Of a DNA stretch of 64,000 nt, positions 9,043-18,288 are shown in pieces. How positions within the stretch are numbered: position 1 is the first letter of the stretch; each line of letters begins with the position of its first letter. Made by a program: the position numbers and the translations under genes. The notes under the pieces are model-generated. The model did no database searches. It was not told the origin of the DNA and saw nothing but the letters and a program-made list of their open reading frames with translations. This DNA is from Clostridia bacterium (GTDB lineage: Bacteria > Bacillota > Clostridia > Christensenellales > QALW01), in contig JAFVVO010000010.1 in assembly GCA_017502165.1 (NCBI GenBank), forward strand, positions 1 to 64,000, given 5' to 3'.

Positions 9043-9116
9043 TCTTAATTTCACCTCAAATATTAAATCTCTACGCTTTAATATATGCGGTGAAATTTTT
9101 ATTCGTTAAAAATCTT

Positions 9117-10253
9117 CTATTCTTCCTTGTTCGGTTTTCGTGTTTTGTGTGAGGAAATACTTAGAAGTATTCCCGTTGAGCATAGGGTTACCGCCAGTGA
9201 GCTGGCGCCCTTTGAAATAAAGGGAAGCGTAAGTCCCGTTGAGGGAAGCACGTTAGTTGCAACGCCCATATTTATAAATGCCTGAAGTACGATCAGGGTG
9301 GTTATTCCCACGGCTAAATAGGTGCCGAATCTGTCGGAGGCCTCCATAGCAATTTTAATACCGAAAAATGCGTATGCAACGTATAAGCCGATTACCAGAA
9401 CTGCTCCTACAAAGCCGAATTCCTCGCAGATAATTGAGAAAATATAGTCCGTATCGCTCATGGGAAGATGCGTAATTTTTTGTTTGCTGTTTCCAAGGCC
9501 TACACCGAACAGTCCGCCGTCACCAATGGCGTAAAGGGACTGTACGATCTGATATCCCACGTCCTTAGGGTCATCCCAGGCGTGAAGCCAGGCATCGAAG
9601 CGTCGGCTCTGATAGCCTACTACGGAAATCATCAAGGGAACCAGCGCACCGATTCCTGCTACGCCTGCGGCAAGAAAGCCCCAAGGCATTCCCGAAACGA
9701 ACATAACGATAACCGTTGCGCCAAGAAGACACATGGTTGTTGAAAGGTCGGGTTCAACAATTATAAGCGCCGCTAAAATGCCAATGGGAAGAAGCAGACG
9801 GAACCAGCTTTTCGCGTCTCTGTACCACCATTTATTTGCAGAGGTATAGAGGGAGGCAAATATGATGGCTACTACCTTAGCAATCTCCGAGGACTGAATG
9901 GTGATGCCAATGCCGGGAACTCTTATCCAACGGTGAGAATCGTAAACGGGATCAAAGAAAAATACTGCAATCAGAGCGATAATGCTGGCAACGTACAGGG
10001 ACCAGAATATTTTAGGTCTCTTTAACAATCTGTAGTCCATTCTGGAAATACAGAACATAAACAGCAGTCCGACTACCGCAACGATTGCCTGATTACGAAA
10101 ATCGCTTAAATAGGAGGTGTTATTTGAATGTATTAAAGAATCGTTATAGGTGGTGCTGAAAACCATAACAAGACCTATGCAGGTCAGAATTATGGTTATA
10201 AGCATAAGCGGTAAGCAAATACCCTCACGAACTACCTTTCTTTCTTTTGCCAT
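9117..10253 (-). CDS. ftsW: septal peptidoglycan glycosyltransferase FtsW
   Basis: SEDS-family polymerase that works with the cognate class B PBP. The 378-residue polytopic protein has about ten membrane helices and SEDS motifs: SHRWIRVPGIGITIQSSEIAK at about residues 114-134 (quoted in part as SHRWIRVPG and QSSEIAK) and DTDYIFSIICEEFGFVG at about 275-291, followed by the C-terminal NVLPSTGLTLPFISKG. Its place between murD and murA, in a cluster with spoVD/ftsI, makes FtsW more likely than RodA or SpoVE, though SpoVE cannot be excluded. Confidence 0.92.
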   Translation of the reverse strand: MAKERKVVREGICLPLMLITIILTCIGLVMVFSTTYNDSLIHSNNTSYLSDFRNQAIVAVVGLLFMFCISRMDYRLLKRPKIFWSLYVASIIALIAVFFFDPVYDSHRWIRVPGIGITIQSSEIAKVVAIIFASLYTSANKWWYRDAKSWFRLLLPIGILAALIIVEPDLSTTMCLLGATVIVMFVSGMPWGFLAAGVAGIGALVPLMISVVGYQSRRFDAWLHAWDDPKDVGYQIVQSLYAIGDGGLFGVGLGNSKQKITHLPMSDTDYIFSIICEEFGFVGAVLVIGLYVAYAFFGIKIAMEASDRFGTYLAVGITTLIVLQAFINMGVATNVLPSTGLTLPFISKGASSLAVTLCSTGILLSISSHKTRKPNKEE

Positions 10254-10273
10254 AAAAGCACTCCCAAAGTCAA

Positions 10274-11620
10274 TTAAAAGTTGTTTACTATTTCCTTAAA
10301 CACTCTTCCCCGCTCCTCAAAGTCCTTGAACATATCAAAGCTCGCGCAAGCAGGTGAAAGTAATACGTTGTAGCCGTCGGAAGCATTTTTTCTTGCTTCT
10401 GAAACGGCCTCCTCAAAGCTGCCTGAAACCACGGTGTAATTTTTCCAACCAAATGCGTCCGCTGCCTCTTTAAGTCTCGGTGCCGTAACGCCTAAAAATA
10501 CCGTGTGCTTAATGTTTTCGGTAAAGGCTTCAAAGAGAGAATCGAAGCTTCCGCCCTTATCGTAGCCTCCAAGCAAAAGCACCGTTGGCGCGGTCATTGT
10601 TTCAATAGCCTTAATTGTTGAATCGGGATTTGTTCCCTTGGAATCGTTTATATACGTTACTCCGTCCTTAACGCAGACGGTTTCAATTCTGTGTTCTACA
10701 CCCGTAAAGGTTTTAAGGGTTTGAGCAACTGCTTGTGCAGAAGCTCCGCAAAGCATAGTAAGTGCCGTTGCCGCTAAAGCATTTTCAAGATTATGAGGGC
10801 CTTTTATTTTGATTTCATCTACCGAGCAAACCTCCTGCTCAGCTCCTCTAAAGGCAAAAACAACCTTGTTATCGCGGACAAACGCGCCTTGCTTTAAGGC
10901 TTCCTTGCGCGAAAAATATACTACCGTGCCGGGCACTCTATCTGCGCAGGCTCGGACGGTTTCATCGTCAAAATTAAGCACGGAATAATCATCTTTAGTC
11001 TGATTTTCGAATACTCTGAGCTTGGCGGCAATGTAATTTTCCATTGTTTTATGGCGAATCATATGGTCTTCGGTAATATTAAGAAGCGCCGCCGCCTTAG
11101 GCTTAAACTGCGAAATACCCTCAAGCTGATAGCTACTGATTTCCGCAACCATAACGTCGTCCTTGGTTGCTTCAAGTGAATGGGCTATGTAAGGCTCGCC
11201 TATGTTGCCTACCACGAAGCAGCCTCTCTCGGCAGTTTTGAATATTTCACCCGTAAGGGTCGTGGTAGTGGTTTTACCGTTAGTGCCGGTAATAGCAACG
11301 GTTGTGCCTTTGCAAAGACGATATGCCAGCTCAATTTCCGCAAGCACTTCTTTGCCCTGCGCCTTTGCCTTTTCAGCATAAGGAAGCGTTAAAGGCACGC
11401 TTGGGGAAATAACGATTAAATCTGCTTTATCAACAAGCTCGTCAGGCTTTTCACCTAAACGGAATTCGTAATCGTTTTTATCTAAGTTTTCTAAGCCTTC
11501 AAGCTGATTTTCAGGCTTGCTATCGTTAAGAATAACCTTTGCTCCGAGGCTTTTAAGCACGGGAGCCGCGGCAATACCGCTACGTGCCATTCCTATTACA
11601 AGAACACTTTTATCCTTCAT
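10274..11620 (-). CDS. murD: UDP-N-acetylmuramoylalanine--D-glutamate ligase MurD
   Basis: ATP-dependent cytoplasmic ligase adding D-Glu to UDP-MurNAc-L-Ala. The 448-residue product has the N-terminal Rossmann domain (VLVIGMARSGIAAAPVL), the Mur-ligase P-loop AITGTNGKTTTT at about residues 109-120, the central-domain Mg/ATP motifs and the C-terminal domain with INDSKGTNPDST and LLLGGYDKGG. It lies 20 bases before ftsW and 9 after mraY. Confidence 0.97.
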   Translation of the reverse strand: MKDKSVLVIGMARSGIAAAPVLKSLGAKVILNDSKPENQLEGLENLDKNDYEFRLGEKPDELVDKADLIVISPSVPLTLPYAEKAKAQGKEVLAEIELAYRLCKGTTVAITGTNGKTTTTTLTGEIFKTAERGCFVVGNIGEPYIAHSLEATKDDVMVAEISSYQLEGISQFKPKAAALLNITEDHMIRHKTMENYIAAKLRVFENQTKDDYSVLNFDDETVRACADRVPGTVVYFSRKEALKQGAFVRDNKVVFAFRGAEQEVCSVDEIKIKGPHNLENALAATALTMLCGASAQAVAQTLKTFTGVEHRIETVCVKDGVTYINDSKGTNPDSTIKAIETMTAPTVLLLGGYDKGGSFDSLFEAFTENIKHTVFLGVTAPRLKEAADAFGWKNYTVVSGSFEEAVSEARKNASDGYNVLLSPACASFDMFKDFEERGRVFKEIVNNF

Positions 11621-11629
11621 AAATACCCC

Positions 11630-12610
11630 TTATTTGAACTCAACTGCTAATATGAGCGCAAGTGCACATGACACAATTGTTATTAAAGTGTACATTGCAG
11701 TTACGGTAGTTTCGTGGTAACCGAGCAATTCATAATGATGATGAAGCGGTGCCATTTTGAAAATACGCTTTCCGTGGCGAAGCTTAAAGGAGCCTACCTG
11801 CAAAATAACGGAAACGCAGGTTGCAACGAGCATTACGCACATAATTGGAAGCAAAAGCGCCATTTTTGAAAACAGAGCGCAGATTGCAACGCATCCTCCG
11901 AGAGCAAGAGAGCCGGTGTCACCCATAAAAATTCTTGCAGGATAGGAGTTAAAGCGCAAAAATCCTAAGCATGCTCCTGCCATAGCACTTGAGAGCATAG
12001 CCACCTGACTGTTGCCCTGGCCCGTATAGACGCTTGCGGCCAAAATAGCAATAGTTACGCCCTGCACCAAGGTCATTCTTGAAGCAAGACCGTCAAGACC
12101 GTCGGCAAGGTTTTCACCGTTGGTGATGGCAATAATAACGAACATTGCAAAGGGAATATACCAAATTCCGAAATCAACGTTTCCTACGAAGGGCACAAAA
12201 ACGTCACTGCCGATATTAACGTAGGCGTGATATGAAACGATTAAGGCAATTAAGAACTGTCCGATTATTTTCTGATACGCCTTAAGACCTAATGAGCGCT
12301 TTTTAACGATTTTAATAAAATCGTCCAAAAATCCGATAAGTCCGTAGCCTACGGTTGCTAAAAGAGCAAAAAGCGCATTTGAAGTAAATCCGAACACAGC
12401 TGCGCAAACGCAAATGGCAAGAACTATCATAATTCCGCCCATTGTGGGAACGTTTTGCTTTTTAAGGTGTGATGCGGGGCCGTCGTCACGCACCTGCTGA
12501 CCGAAGCGCAACCTCTGCATCATCTTAATTATAAAGGGTCCGCAAACAAGGCAAACTAAAAATGCCAGCAAAAACGGATATAAAAGATATGAATGTTCAA
12601 TATTTATCAT
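11630..12610 (-). CDS. mraY: phospho-N-acetylmuramoyl-pentapeptide-transferase MraY
   Basis: Membrane enzyme that makes lipid I from UDP-MurNAc-pentapeptide and undecaprenyl phosphate. The 326-residue product has about ten membrane helices and the family signatures PTMGGIMIV (about residues 54-62), IGFLDDFIK (about 89-97), NLADGLDGLA (about 166-175) and the HHHYE motif near the C-terminus (LHHHYELLG). murF, commonly found between murE and mraY, is absent here. Confidence 0.97.
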   Translation of the reverse strand: MINIEHSYLLYPFLLAFLVCLVCGPFIIKMMQRLRFGQQVRDDGPASHLKKQNVPTMGGIMIVLAICVCAAVFGFTSNALFALLATVGYGLIGFLDDFIKIVKKRSLGLKAYQKIIGQFLIALIVSYHAYVNIGSDVFVPFVGNVDFGIWYIPFAMFVIIAITNGENLADGLDGLASRMTLVQGVTIAILAASVYTGQGNSQVAMLSSAMAGACLGFLRFNSYPARIFMGDTGSLALGGCVAICALFSKMALLLPIMCVMLVATCVSVILQVGSFKLRHGKRIFKMAPLHHHYELLGYHETTVTAMYTLITIVSCALALILAVEFK

Positions 12611-12620
12611 AAGTATCCCC

Positions 12621-14072
12621 CTATTCAGCCGTCAGCTTTTCAACGATTTCTCTGTCGGAAAAGTGATGCTTTACTCCGCAAATTTCCTGATAGTCCTCAT
12701 CACCTTTACCGCAAATAGCAATTACGTCACCCTTTTGTGCAAGGGTAAGGGCAATCTTAATAGCCTCTTCTCTGTCGGCATTTCTTTCGTACGGGCAATC
12801 GGTATTTTTGATACCCTGCTCAATACTGTCAATAATACTTTCGGGCTCTTCAAAGCGAGGATTATCGCTTGTAAGCACGCAATAATCGCTTAACTGACCT
12901 GCAATGCGTCCCATAATTGAGCGTTTTGCCGAATCTCTGTTACCGCCGCAGCCGAATACGCAAATCAGCTTTCCCTTCTTAAATGCGTTGATTGACGAAA
13001 GCACGTTTTCAAGTCCGTCGGGTGTGTGGGCATAGTCTACTATTACCGTTATATCACGTCCGTTAGTGTTAACGGCTTCAAATCGACCGGGAACAAACGA
13101 AAAGGTTTTTATTCCCTTAACACATTCTTCAATTCCAAGCCCTGCGGAAATACAGCATCCTATGGCACAAAGCACGTTACTTATATTAAATAAGCCCGTG
13201 GTGCTAGTTAAAATAGAATATTCCTTATTTTCATATTCAAGGGTAAATTCGCTTGTTGCTGAATGAAGCACGATGTTCTTTGCAGTTAAATCGGCGTGCT
13301 TACTAATTGAATAGCTTAAGCAAGGAACGTTTCTGTCACTGTAAATTTTTCTTCCTAAGCTATCGTCAATATTAACTATTCCCTTTTGAGAATGTTCAGG
13401 CAGGAAAAATTTTTCCTTTGTTTTTGCGTAATTTTCCATTGTTACGAAATAATCAAGATGGTCCTGAGTTAAATTCGTAAAGCCTGCGCTGACGAAAGAA
13501 ATTCCGTCAACCTTATATAAATCGAGAGCGTGGGCAGTTACTTCCATCACCACCCACTTTGCACCCTTTTCTACCATAAGACTAAGGGCATAATGAAGCT
13601 CAATGGGGTCGGGAGTTGTGCTGGTTAAAATTTTAACGTCCAGCTTTTCGTCGTCAACGTAAATTCCGCTTGTGCCGATAACACCGCAGGAAATTCCGTT
13701 TGCTTTTGCTATTGCTTTAACAATATAGGAAATACTCGTTTTTCCGTTAGTTCCGGTAACGCCTATCATTTTAAGCTTTTCGGCGGGATTGGAATAAAAG
13801 CTTGCAGAAGCGTGCGCCATTGCGCTTCGGGTATTTTCTACTATAATTTGAGGAATCTCACATTCAACCTTATGCTCCACAACTGCGGCGCAAGCACCGT
13901 TTTCATAAGCGCTTTGCACGAATTTGTGGCCGTCAACCTGAGTGCCGTTAATGGCAAAATACAAGGTTTTTGCCTTACACTTGCGTGAATCGATTGTTAG
14001 AGCTTCCACATTAACGTTTTCTGCGCCGTTAACAAAAACCGCGCCGAGAGAAAACATTTCCTTTATCAGCAT
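12621..14072 (-). CDS. murE: UDP-MurNAc-L-Ala-D-Glu ligase MurE, meso-DAP type
   Basis: Adds the third amino acid of the stem peptide. The 483-residue protein carries the P-loop VTGTNGKTSISYIV at about residues 107-120 and the substrate motif DNPRFEEP at about 397-404. The DNPR signature is the one described for meso-diaminopimelate-adding MurE, as opposed to the lysine type, so the wall is expected to contain meso-DAP. It is 9 bases from spoVD and 10 from mraY. Confidence 0.96.
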   Translation of the reverse strand: MLIKEMFSLGAVFVNGAENVNVEALTIDSRKCKAKTLYFAINGTQVDGHKFVQSAYENGACAAVVEHKVECEIPQIIVENTRSAMAHASASFYSNPAEKLKMIGVTGTNGKTSISYIVKAIAKANGISCGVIGTSGIYVDDEKLDVKILTSTTPDPIELHYALSLMVEKGAKWVVMEVTAHALDLYKVDGISFVSAGFTNLTQDHLDYFVTMENYAKTKEKFFLPEHSQKGIVNIDDSLGRKIYSDRNVPCLSYSISKHADLTAKNIVLHSATSEFTLEYENKEYSILTSTTGLFNISNVLCAIGCCISAGLGIEECVKGIKTFSFVPGRFEAVNTNGRDITVIVDYAHTPDGLENVLSSINAFKKGKLICVFGCGGNRDSAKRSIMGRIAGQLSDYCVLTSDNPRFEEPESIIDSIEQGIKNTDCPYERNADREEAIKIALTLAQKGDVIAICGKGDEDYQEICGVKHHFSDREIVEKLTAE

Positions 14073-14081
14073 ACCTTCACC

Positions 14082-16025
14082 TTAATCAATACCGTAATGA
14101 ACGGTAGTATCAACCTTATTTGCACCCGTCACCTTAATAATACTGTATTTTGCTACAGTCTTTCCTGCGGCGGGCGTCTGAGAAATAACACTGCCGGAGC
14201 CATCGATTTCCACAAGCAAGCCTGCATTTTTAAGCACGCTTGCGGCATAATCGCAGGAGGAGCCTATTAAATTAGGTACGGTTACCATTTCCTTCTGAGC
14301 CTCTTCGGTAGGCTTAATCTGTCTGTACTGCAAAATCTTGCTTATAATCTGACCTGCATAGGGTGCGGCAGTAACGGAGCCGTAATCGTTATACATCTGT
14401 GCTTCGTCAACGGTTACAAGCACTGCAATTTCAGGGTCGTTTGCAGGCGCAAAGCCGAAGAATGAGCCAACGTGAACACCCGAAACGATTACACCGTCGC
14501 GGTATTTTTGTGCCGTTCCCGTCTTGCCGCCTACTCTGTAGCCTTCAACCTGAGCGTTCTTACCTCCGCCCTTTGCAACTACGTTTTCAAGCAGGCTTCT
14601 CATGGTAGCGCTTGTTTGCGCTGAAATTACCTGCCGAATTTCTACGGGCTCGTTTTTTAACAAAACCTTGCCCTCGTTATCCGTCATAGAAGCAACGAAA
14701 TAGGGCTGATACAGTATTCCTCCGTTTATAACTGCGCAAGCAGCAGTTAAAAGCTGAAGAGGCGTTACCGCAATGGACTGACCAAAGGCAATTCGTGCCA
14801 GGTCAGTATTTTTAACGTATTTAGGCGCTAATATAATGCCCGATTGGTCGGCTGAGAAATCAACGCCCGTGGTGGTGTTAAAGCCGAAAGAATATAAATA
14901 TTCGTATAATTTTTTCTGTCCTAAGGAAAGCCCCATCTGCATAAAGGCGGGGTTGCAGGAATTGGCTAAAACCTCCGCAACGTTCTGTGTGCCGTGAGGA
15001 ACCGTTCTCCAGCATTTTATCTTTTCACCGTCAACAATATGGTACCCGGGACAGTAGAAGCTGCTGCTTTCGGTTACGGTTTTATTTTCCAGCGCCGCGG
15101 AAAGAGTAAAAATCTTAAAGGTTGAGCCGGGCTCATAGGTATCTAAAATACAACTATTTCTTGAATAAGTCTTTTTTTCGTCACCCGTTGCAGTATTGGG
15201 ATCGAAGTCGGGCAGGTTAACCATTGCCAGAATTGCGCCTGTTTTGGGATTTATTACTATGCAACGTACCGCTTTAGCCTTTGTGTCCGTCAGGCAAGCG
15301 CGCATTACGTTTTCCGCAAAGGACTGAATTGCGTAATCAACGGTCAAATTAAGGTTTACGCCGTTGGTGGCGTCAATATATCTCTGCTCACTTCCCGGAA
15401 TCTGACCGCCGGAGACGTCAGTTGAAGAAATAAGCTTTCCCGTAAGACCGCGAAGCTGCTTATCGAATTTTAATTCTAAGCCGTCACTTCCTACGCCGTC
15501 ACCGTTAACTGCGCCTAAAACCTGCACCAAGGAAGAACCCTTGGGATAATAGCGCTTAACGTCGTCAACCAAATAAAGACCGTCAATATCAAGCGTCTCA
15601 ATATAGGCGGCCTGCTCCTCGGTAAGATGACGGGCAACGATATACTCGCTTACCGACTTATCGGGATCATAATTTATTTTTTTGTATAAGCTTTCATAGG
15701 AATACTGTCCGCCGAAAAGCTGAACAAGCATAGTTGTTAAGGCTTCGGCAGAATATCCCGACTTACTTAATTTTTTCGGTTTTGAATTTAAGGTTTTAGA
15801 GGCGGCACTTATGGCAAGTGCTTCACCGGTGGCATCGTAGATGGTACCTCGTGACGCGGCTACCGTGGTGGTAGAGGTCCATTGCCCCAGAGCCTTGCGC
15901 TGAAGCGTGTCAGCCGCAAGAATCTGCCAGTAAAATAATGCGCCCACTATGATAGAAAATGCTAATATCATAGCAAGGCACACTAATAACAACCTATTCT
16001 TATATCTGTTAGCTTTTACGCCCAA
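14082..16025 (-). CDS. spoVD: class B penicillin-binding protein, SpoVD/FtsI type, with PASTA domain
   Basis: Transpeptidase partner of the SEDS polymerase. The 647-residue protein has an N-terminal membrane helix (about residues 12-34), the PBP dimerisation domain, and a transpeptidase domain with the active-site STFK (Ser 301), an SCN-type motif (NSCNPAF) and the KTGT motif (GGKTGTAQKY). It ends in a single PASTA domain (about 575-640, TVPNLIGSSCDYAASVLKNA). SpoVD and division PBP2x/FtsI are hard to separate by sequence; the single PASTA domain and 647-residue length fit SpoVD-like proteins. It starts at a TTG with an excellent AGGAGG 8 bases upstream and overlaps ftsL by 10 bases. Confidence 0.88.
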   Translation of the reverse strand: MGVKANRYKNRLLLVCLAMILAFSIIVGALFYWQILAADTLQRKALGQWTSTTTVAASRGTIYDATGEALAISAASKTLNSKPKKLSKSGYSAEALTTMLVQLFGGQYSYESLYKKINYDPDKSVSEYIVARHLTEEQAAYIETLDIDGLYLVDDVKRYYPKGSSLVQVLGAVNGDGVGSDGLELKFDKQLRGLTGKLISSTDVSGGQIPGSEQRYIDATNGVNLNLTVDYAIQSFAENVMRACLTDTKAKAVRCIVINPKTGAILAMVNLPDFDPNTATGDEKKTYSRNSCILDTYEPGSTFKIFTLSAALENKTVTESSSFYCPGYHIVDGEKIKCWRTVPHGTQNVAEVLANSCNPAFMQMGLSLGQKKLYEYLYSFGFNTTTGVDFSADQSGIILAPKYVKNTDLARIAFGQSIAVTPLQLLTAACAVINGGILYQPYFVASMTDNEGKVLLKNEPVEIRQVISAQTSATMRSLLENVVAKGGGKNAQVEGYRVGGKTGTAQKYRDGVIVSGVHVGSFFGFAPANDPEIAVLVTVDEAQMYNDYGSVTAAPYAGQIISKILQYRQIKPTEEAQKEMVTVPNLIGSSCDYAASVLKNAGLLVEIDGSGSVISQTPAAGKTVAKYSIIKVTGANKVDTTVHYGID

Positions 16026-16558
16026 CTTTTAATCCTCCTAGAAACGTTGCTGACCCAGTCGAGCACTGAATCGTAAAGGTTTACGTTTTCCTGATTTGCA
16101 GAAGCGTCTTCACAATCCGTACCTGCGGGGCAAACTACCGTTACGATATCGTCCTGCTCGGGATACTGCAGGTGCAATTGATTCTGGGCAATATCAAAAT
16201 AAGAATTAAGCTCACTACCAACGGATCCGTCCTTTTCTACGGTATTAAGCATAATCTCAAGCTTTGTTTTCTCGTTTGCAAGGCTGCGGATCTGTCTGTT
16301 ATTGCTATAAATCTCTGCATTACGGAAAACAACTAAAAAGCCCATTGCCGCAACGCATACTACCAAGCAAGCAAGAGAAGTATATCTTGCAACCTCTGCC
16401 TTGCGTGCCTGACGTTTTTGCGCACTTTGTGATTTTGTTTTTTTCTTGGGCGCGCGTTTTCTCTCAGGCTGGGGAACGTACTGAGGCTGCAAAGCGGCGT
16501 TTCGGTCTGTTCCGTAGTAAACACGGTAATTTGTCTGACTGCTTCTTTGCTTACTCAT
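16016..16558 (-). CDS. ftsL: FtsL-like cell division protein
   Basis: Small bitopic divisome protein. The 180-residue product has a long basic, Lys/Arg/Gln-rich cytoplasmic region (residues 1-58), one membrane helix (about 60-78, SLACLVVCVAAMGFLVVF) and a short coiled coil (about 80-105, NNRQIRSLANEKTKLEIML), the FtsL/DivIC pattern. FtsL proteins are poorly conserved, so the name rests on topology and its position between rsmH and spoVD. ATG 16558 is preferred over GTG 16567, which overlaps the ribosome-binding site. Confidence 0.75.
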   Translation of the reverse strand: MSKQRSSQTNYRVYYGTDRNAALQPQYVPQPERKRAPKKKTKSQSAQKRQARKAEVARYTSLACLVVCVAAMGFLVVFRNAEIYSNNRQIRSLANEKTKLEIMLNTVEKDGSVGSELNSYFDIAQNQLHLQYPEQDDIVTVVCPAGTDCEDASANQENVNLYDSVLDWVSNVSRRIKSWA

Positions 16559-16599
16559 TATATTCACCCTTTCCTGATTTTATGTTTTATTCTTTTACC

Positions 16600-17526
16600 T
16601 TAAAGTCTCTCCATTACCCTGAGCTTTGCGCTCTTACTGCGGGAATTTTCCGTTAATTCTTCTTCGCTTGGTGTAATTGCCTTAGTTACCACCTTAACCG
16701 TCGGAACCTTACCGCAAATACATACGGGGATTCTTGGGGGGCAGGTGCAGGGATTTGCAAGATTTTGCATTGTGTGTTTAATAATTCTGTCCTCTAAGCT
16801 GTGGAAGGTTATAACACACATTCTCCCTTTAGGATTAAGGCGCTCGCTAACCGCGCGAACAGTCTTTTCTAAAATGGCAAGCTCATTGTTAACTTCAATT
16901 CTGATTGCCTGAAACGTTCTTTTTGCAGGATGGGGACCCGTTCTTCTTGCTCTGGTGGGAATTGCTCTTTTGATTATTTCAACCAATTCCCCCGTGGTGT
17001 TGATTGAGCCCTTCTGTCTTTCATTTTCAATATATTGTGCGATTCGGGAAGCCCATTGCTCTTCACCGTAATCGCGGATAATTCTTGTAAGCTCTTTTAC
17101 CGAATATTCATTTACTACGTTAAATGCGCTAATATACTGGCTTTGGTCCATACGCATATCAAGAGGTGCGCTGTGCTGATACGAAAAGCCTCGCTGAGCG
17201 TTGTCAAGCTGATAGGAGCTGACTCCCAAATCAAGAATACAACCGTCTATTTTATCAATGCCTAAAGAATCAAGTACGTTTGTTACGTCAGCAAAATTGC
17301 TTTTGACTAATGTTACTCTGTCACCGTAGGGCTTTAATCTTTCCCCTGCGGCCTTAAGAGCATCGTCATCACGGTCAATACCGATAAGCCTGCAATTTGC
17401 TCTTTTTAATATGGCTTCACTGTGTCCGCCACCGCCAAGCGTTCCGTCAACGTATATTCCGCCGTCAACAACATTTAACAAATCTATACTCTCATTAAGC
17501 AATACCGACGTATGCTTAAATTCCAT
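16600..17526 (-). CDS. rsmH: 16S rRNA (cytosine1402-N4)-methyltransferase RsmH
   Basis: SAM-dependent methylation of C1402 in the decoding centre. The 308-residue product shows the N-terminal [13 protein letters not shown], the SAM-binding [16 protein letters not shown] at about residues 25-40, the family motif [10 protein letters not shown] (about 98-107) and the C-terminal [13 protein letters not shown]. It overlaps mraZ by 11 bases. Confidence 0.97.
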   Translation of the reverse strand: MEFKHTSVLLNESIDLLNVVDGGIYVDGTLGGGGHSEAILKRANCRLIGIDRDDDALKAAGERLKPYGDRVTLVKSNFADVTNVLDSLGIDKIDGCILDLGVSSYQLDNAQRGFSYQHSAPLDMRMDQSQYISAFNVVNEYSVKELTRIIRDYGEEQWASRIAQYIENERQKGSINTTGELVEIIKRAIPTRARRTGPHPAKRTFQAIRIEVNNELAILEKTVRAVSERLNPKGRMCVITFHSLEDRIIKHTMQNLANPCTCPPRIPVCICGKVPTVKVVTKAITPSEEELTENSRSKSAKLRVMERL

Positions 17527-17977
17527 TTTTGCCTCCGGAAATTCTTTCTGCCATCTCCTGCTGAAGTGTTCTGCGTGTTTCTAAGGTTGAATACTGACCT
17601 TCAAGCCAGTTTTCAGTATCCCAGATTTCGAAATAATCACCTAAGCCTGCGGCCACAAGCTCCTTCTTGAAGCCTGCATATTTTCTGTAATCTACGGGAA
17701 TAAGGATACGGCCTGCCGCATCAAGACTGCCCTGCGTTACGTTGGTGAAGATGGAACGGCGGAACTTGTTTGCGTTAATGTCAAGCATATTGATACTATC
17801 AACCTGCTGGGTCATCTTTTCCCACTTTTCAGCAGGATAAATTGCGATACACTTTTCTTCACTGCAGGAAATAACGAAATCTTCCCCAAGCTGAGCCTTA
17901 TACTTAGCAGGAATTCTTACTCTGCCCTTATCGTCGATAGTGATATCGTAACGACCTAAAAAGCCTTTGATTGCCAT
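17516..17977 (-). CDS. mraZ: transcriptional regulator MraZ
   Basis: DNA-binding regulator of the division cluster, built of two SpoVT-AbrB-like halves. The 153-residue product has the first half with [18 protein letters not shown] (residues about 9-26) and the second with [18 protein letters not shown] (about 81-98), including the DxxGR signatures in both halves. It is the first gene of the cluster. The region upstream carries an array of the GTGGG-type boxes MraZ is known to bind, so autoregulation is likely. Confidence 0.96.
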   Translation of the reverse strand: MAIKGFLGRYDITIDDKGRVRIPAKYKAQLGEDFVISCSEEKCIAIYPAEKWEKMTQQVDSINMLDINANKFRRSIFTNVTQGSLDAAGRILIPVDYRKYAGFKKELVAAGLGDYFEIWDTENWLEGQYSTLETRRTLQQEMAERISGGKNGI

Positions 17978-18030
17978 CTTTACACCTCCGTTTCCGTAGA
18001 ATAGTTATAATTTTGGAATGATACGCTTAT

Positions 18031-18059
18031 ATAATAACACTTTTCTGCCCACTTTGCAA
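18031..18059 (-). promoter_or_regulatory. promoter of the mraZ division cluster
   Basis: On the minus strand TTGCAA, 17-base spacer, TATTAT, 54 bases before mraZ. A GTGGGC box sits inside the spacer, as expected for a promoter that MraZ can block. Confidence 0.8.
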
Positions 18060-18165
18060 CACTTTTTATTAAAAAATTATGTATTTTTTTAATTTTTTGC
18101 CCACTTTTTTACACTTTTTTGTATTGGTATCCACTTTTGCCCATTTTTAAGCCTTTTTTTGCCCA
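18047..18165 (-). promoter_or_regulatory. MraZ operator array (paired boxes, 10-bp period)
   Basis: Four pairs of boxes with a 10-bp period are read on the minus strand: GTGTTGCAAAGTGGGC (18047-18062), GTGTAAAAAAGTGGGC (18099-18114), TGGGCAAAAGTGGAT (18129-18143) and a degenerate TGGGCAAAAAAAGGC (18151-18165). MraZ of several bacteria binds direct TGGGN repeats separated by 5 bases. The first pair overlaps the promoter. The number of pairs, spread over 120 bases, is unusual. Confidence 0.75.
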
Positions 18166-18215
18166 TCTGTTTTGCTTTTGTTACGGCTTTTGTTTTTATT
18201 TTTTTAACATTTTTA

Positions 18216-18247
18216 TTGTTGCTTTATCAACAAACGTAATGTATAAT
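18216..18247 (+). promoter_or_regulatory. promoter and inverted-repeat operator for the GH36 gene
   Basis: TTGCTT (18219-18224), 17-base spacer, TATAAT (18242-18247). The inverted repeat TTGTTG-N6-CAACAA (18216-18233) covers the -35 box, a likely repressor site for sugar control. No matching regulator gene is nearby. Confidence 0.65.
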
Positions 18248-18288
18248 AAATTACAGATTTTACTATATCAAGAAAGGAAAAACAAAAA

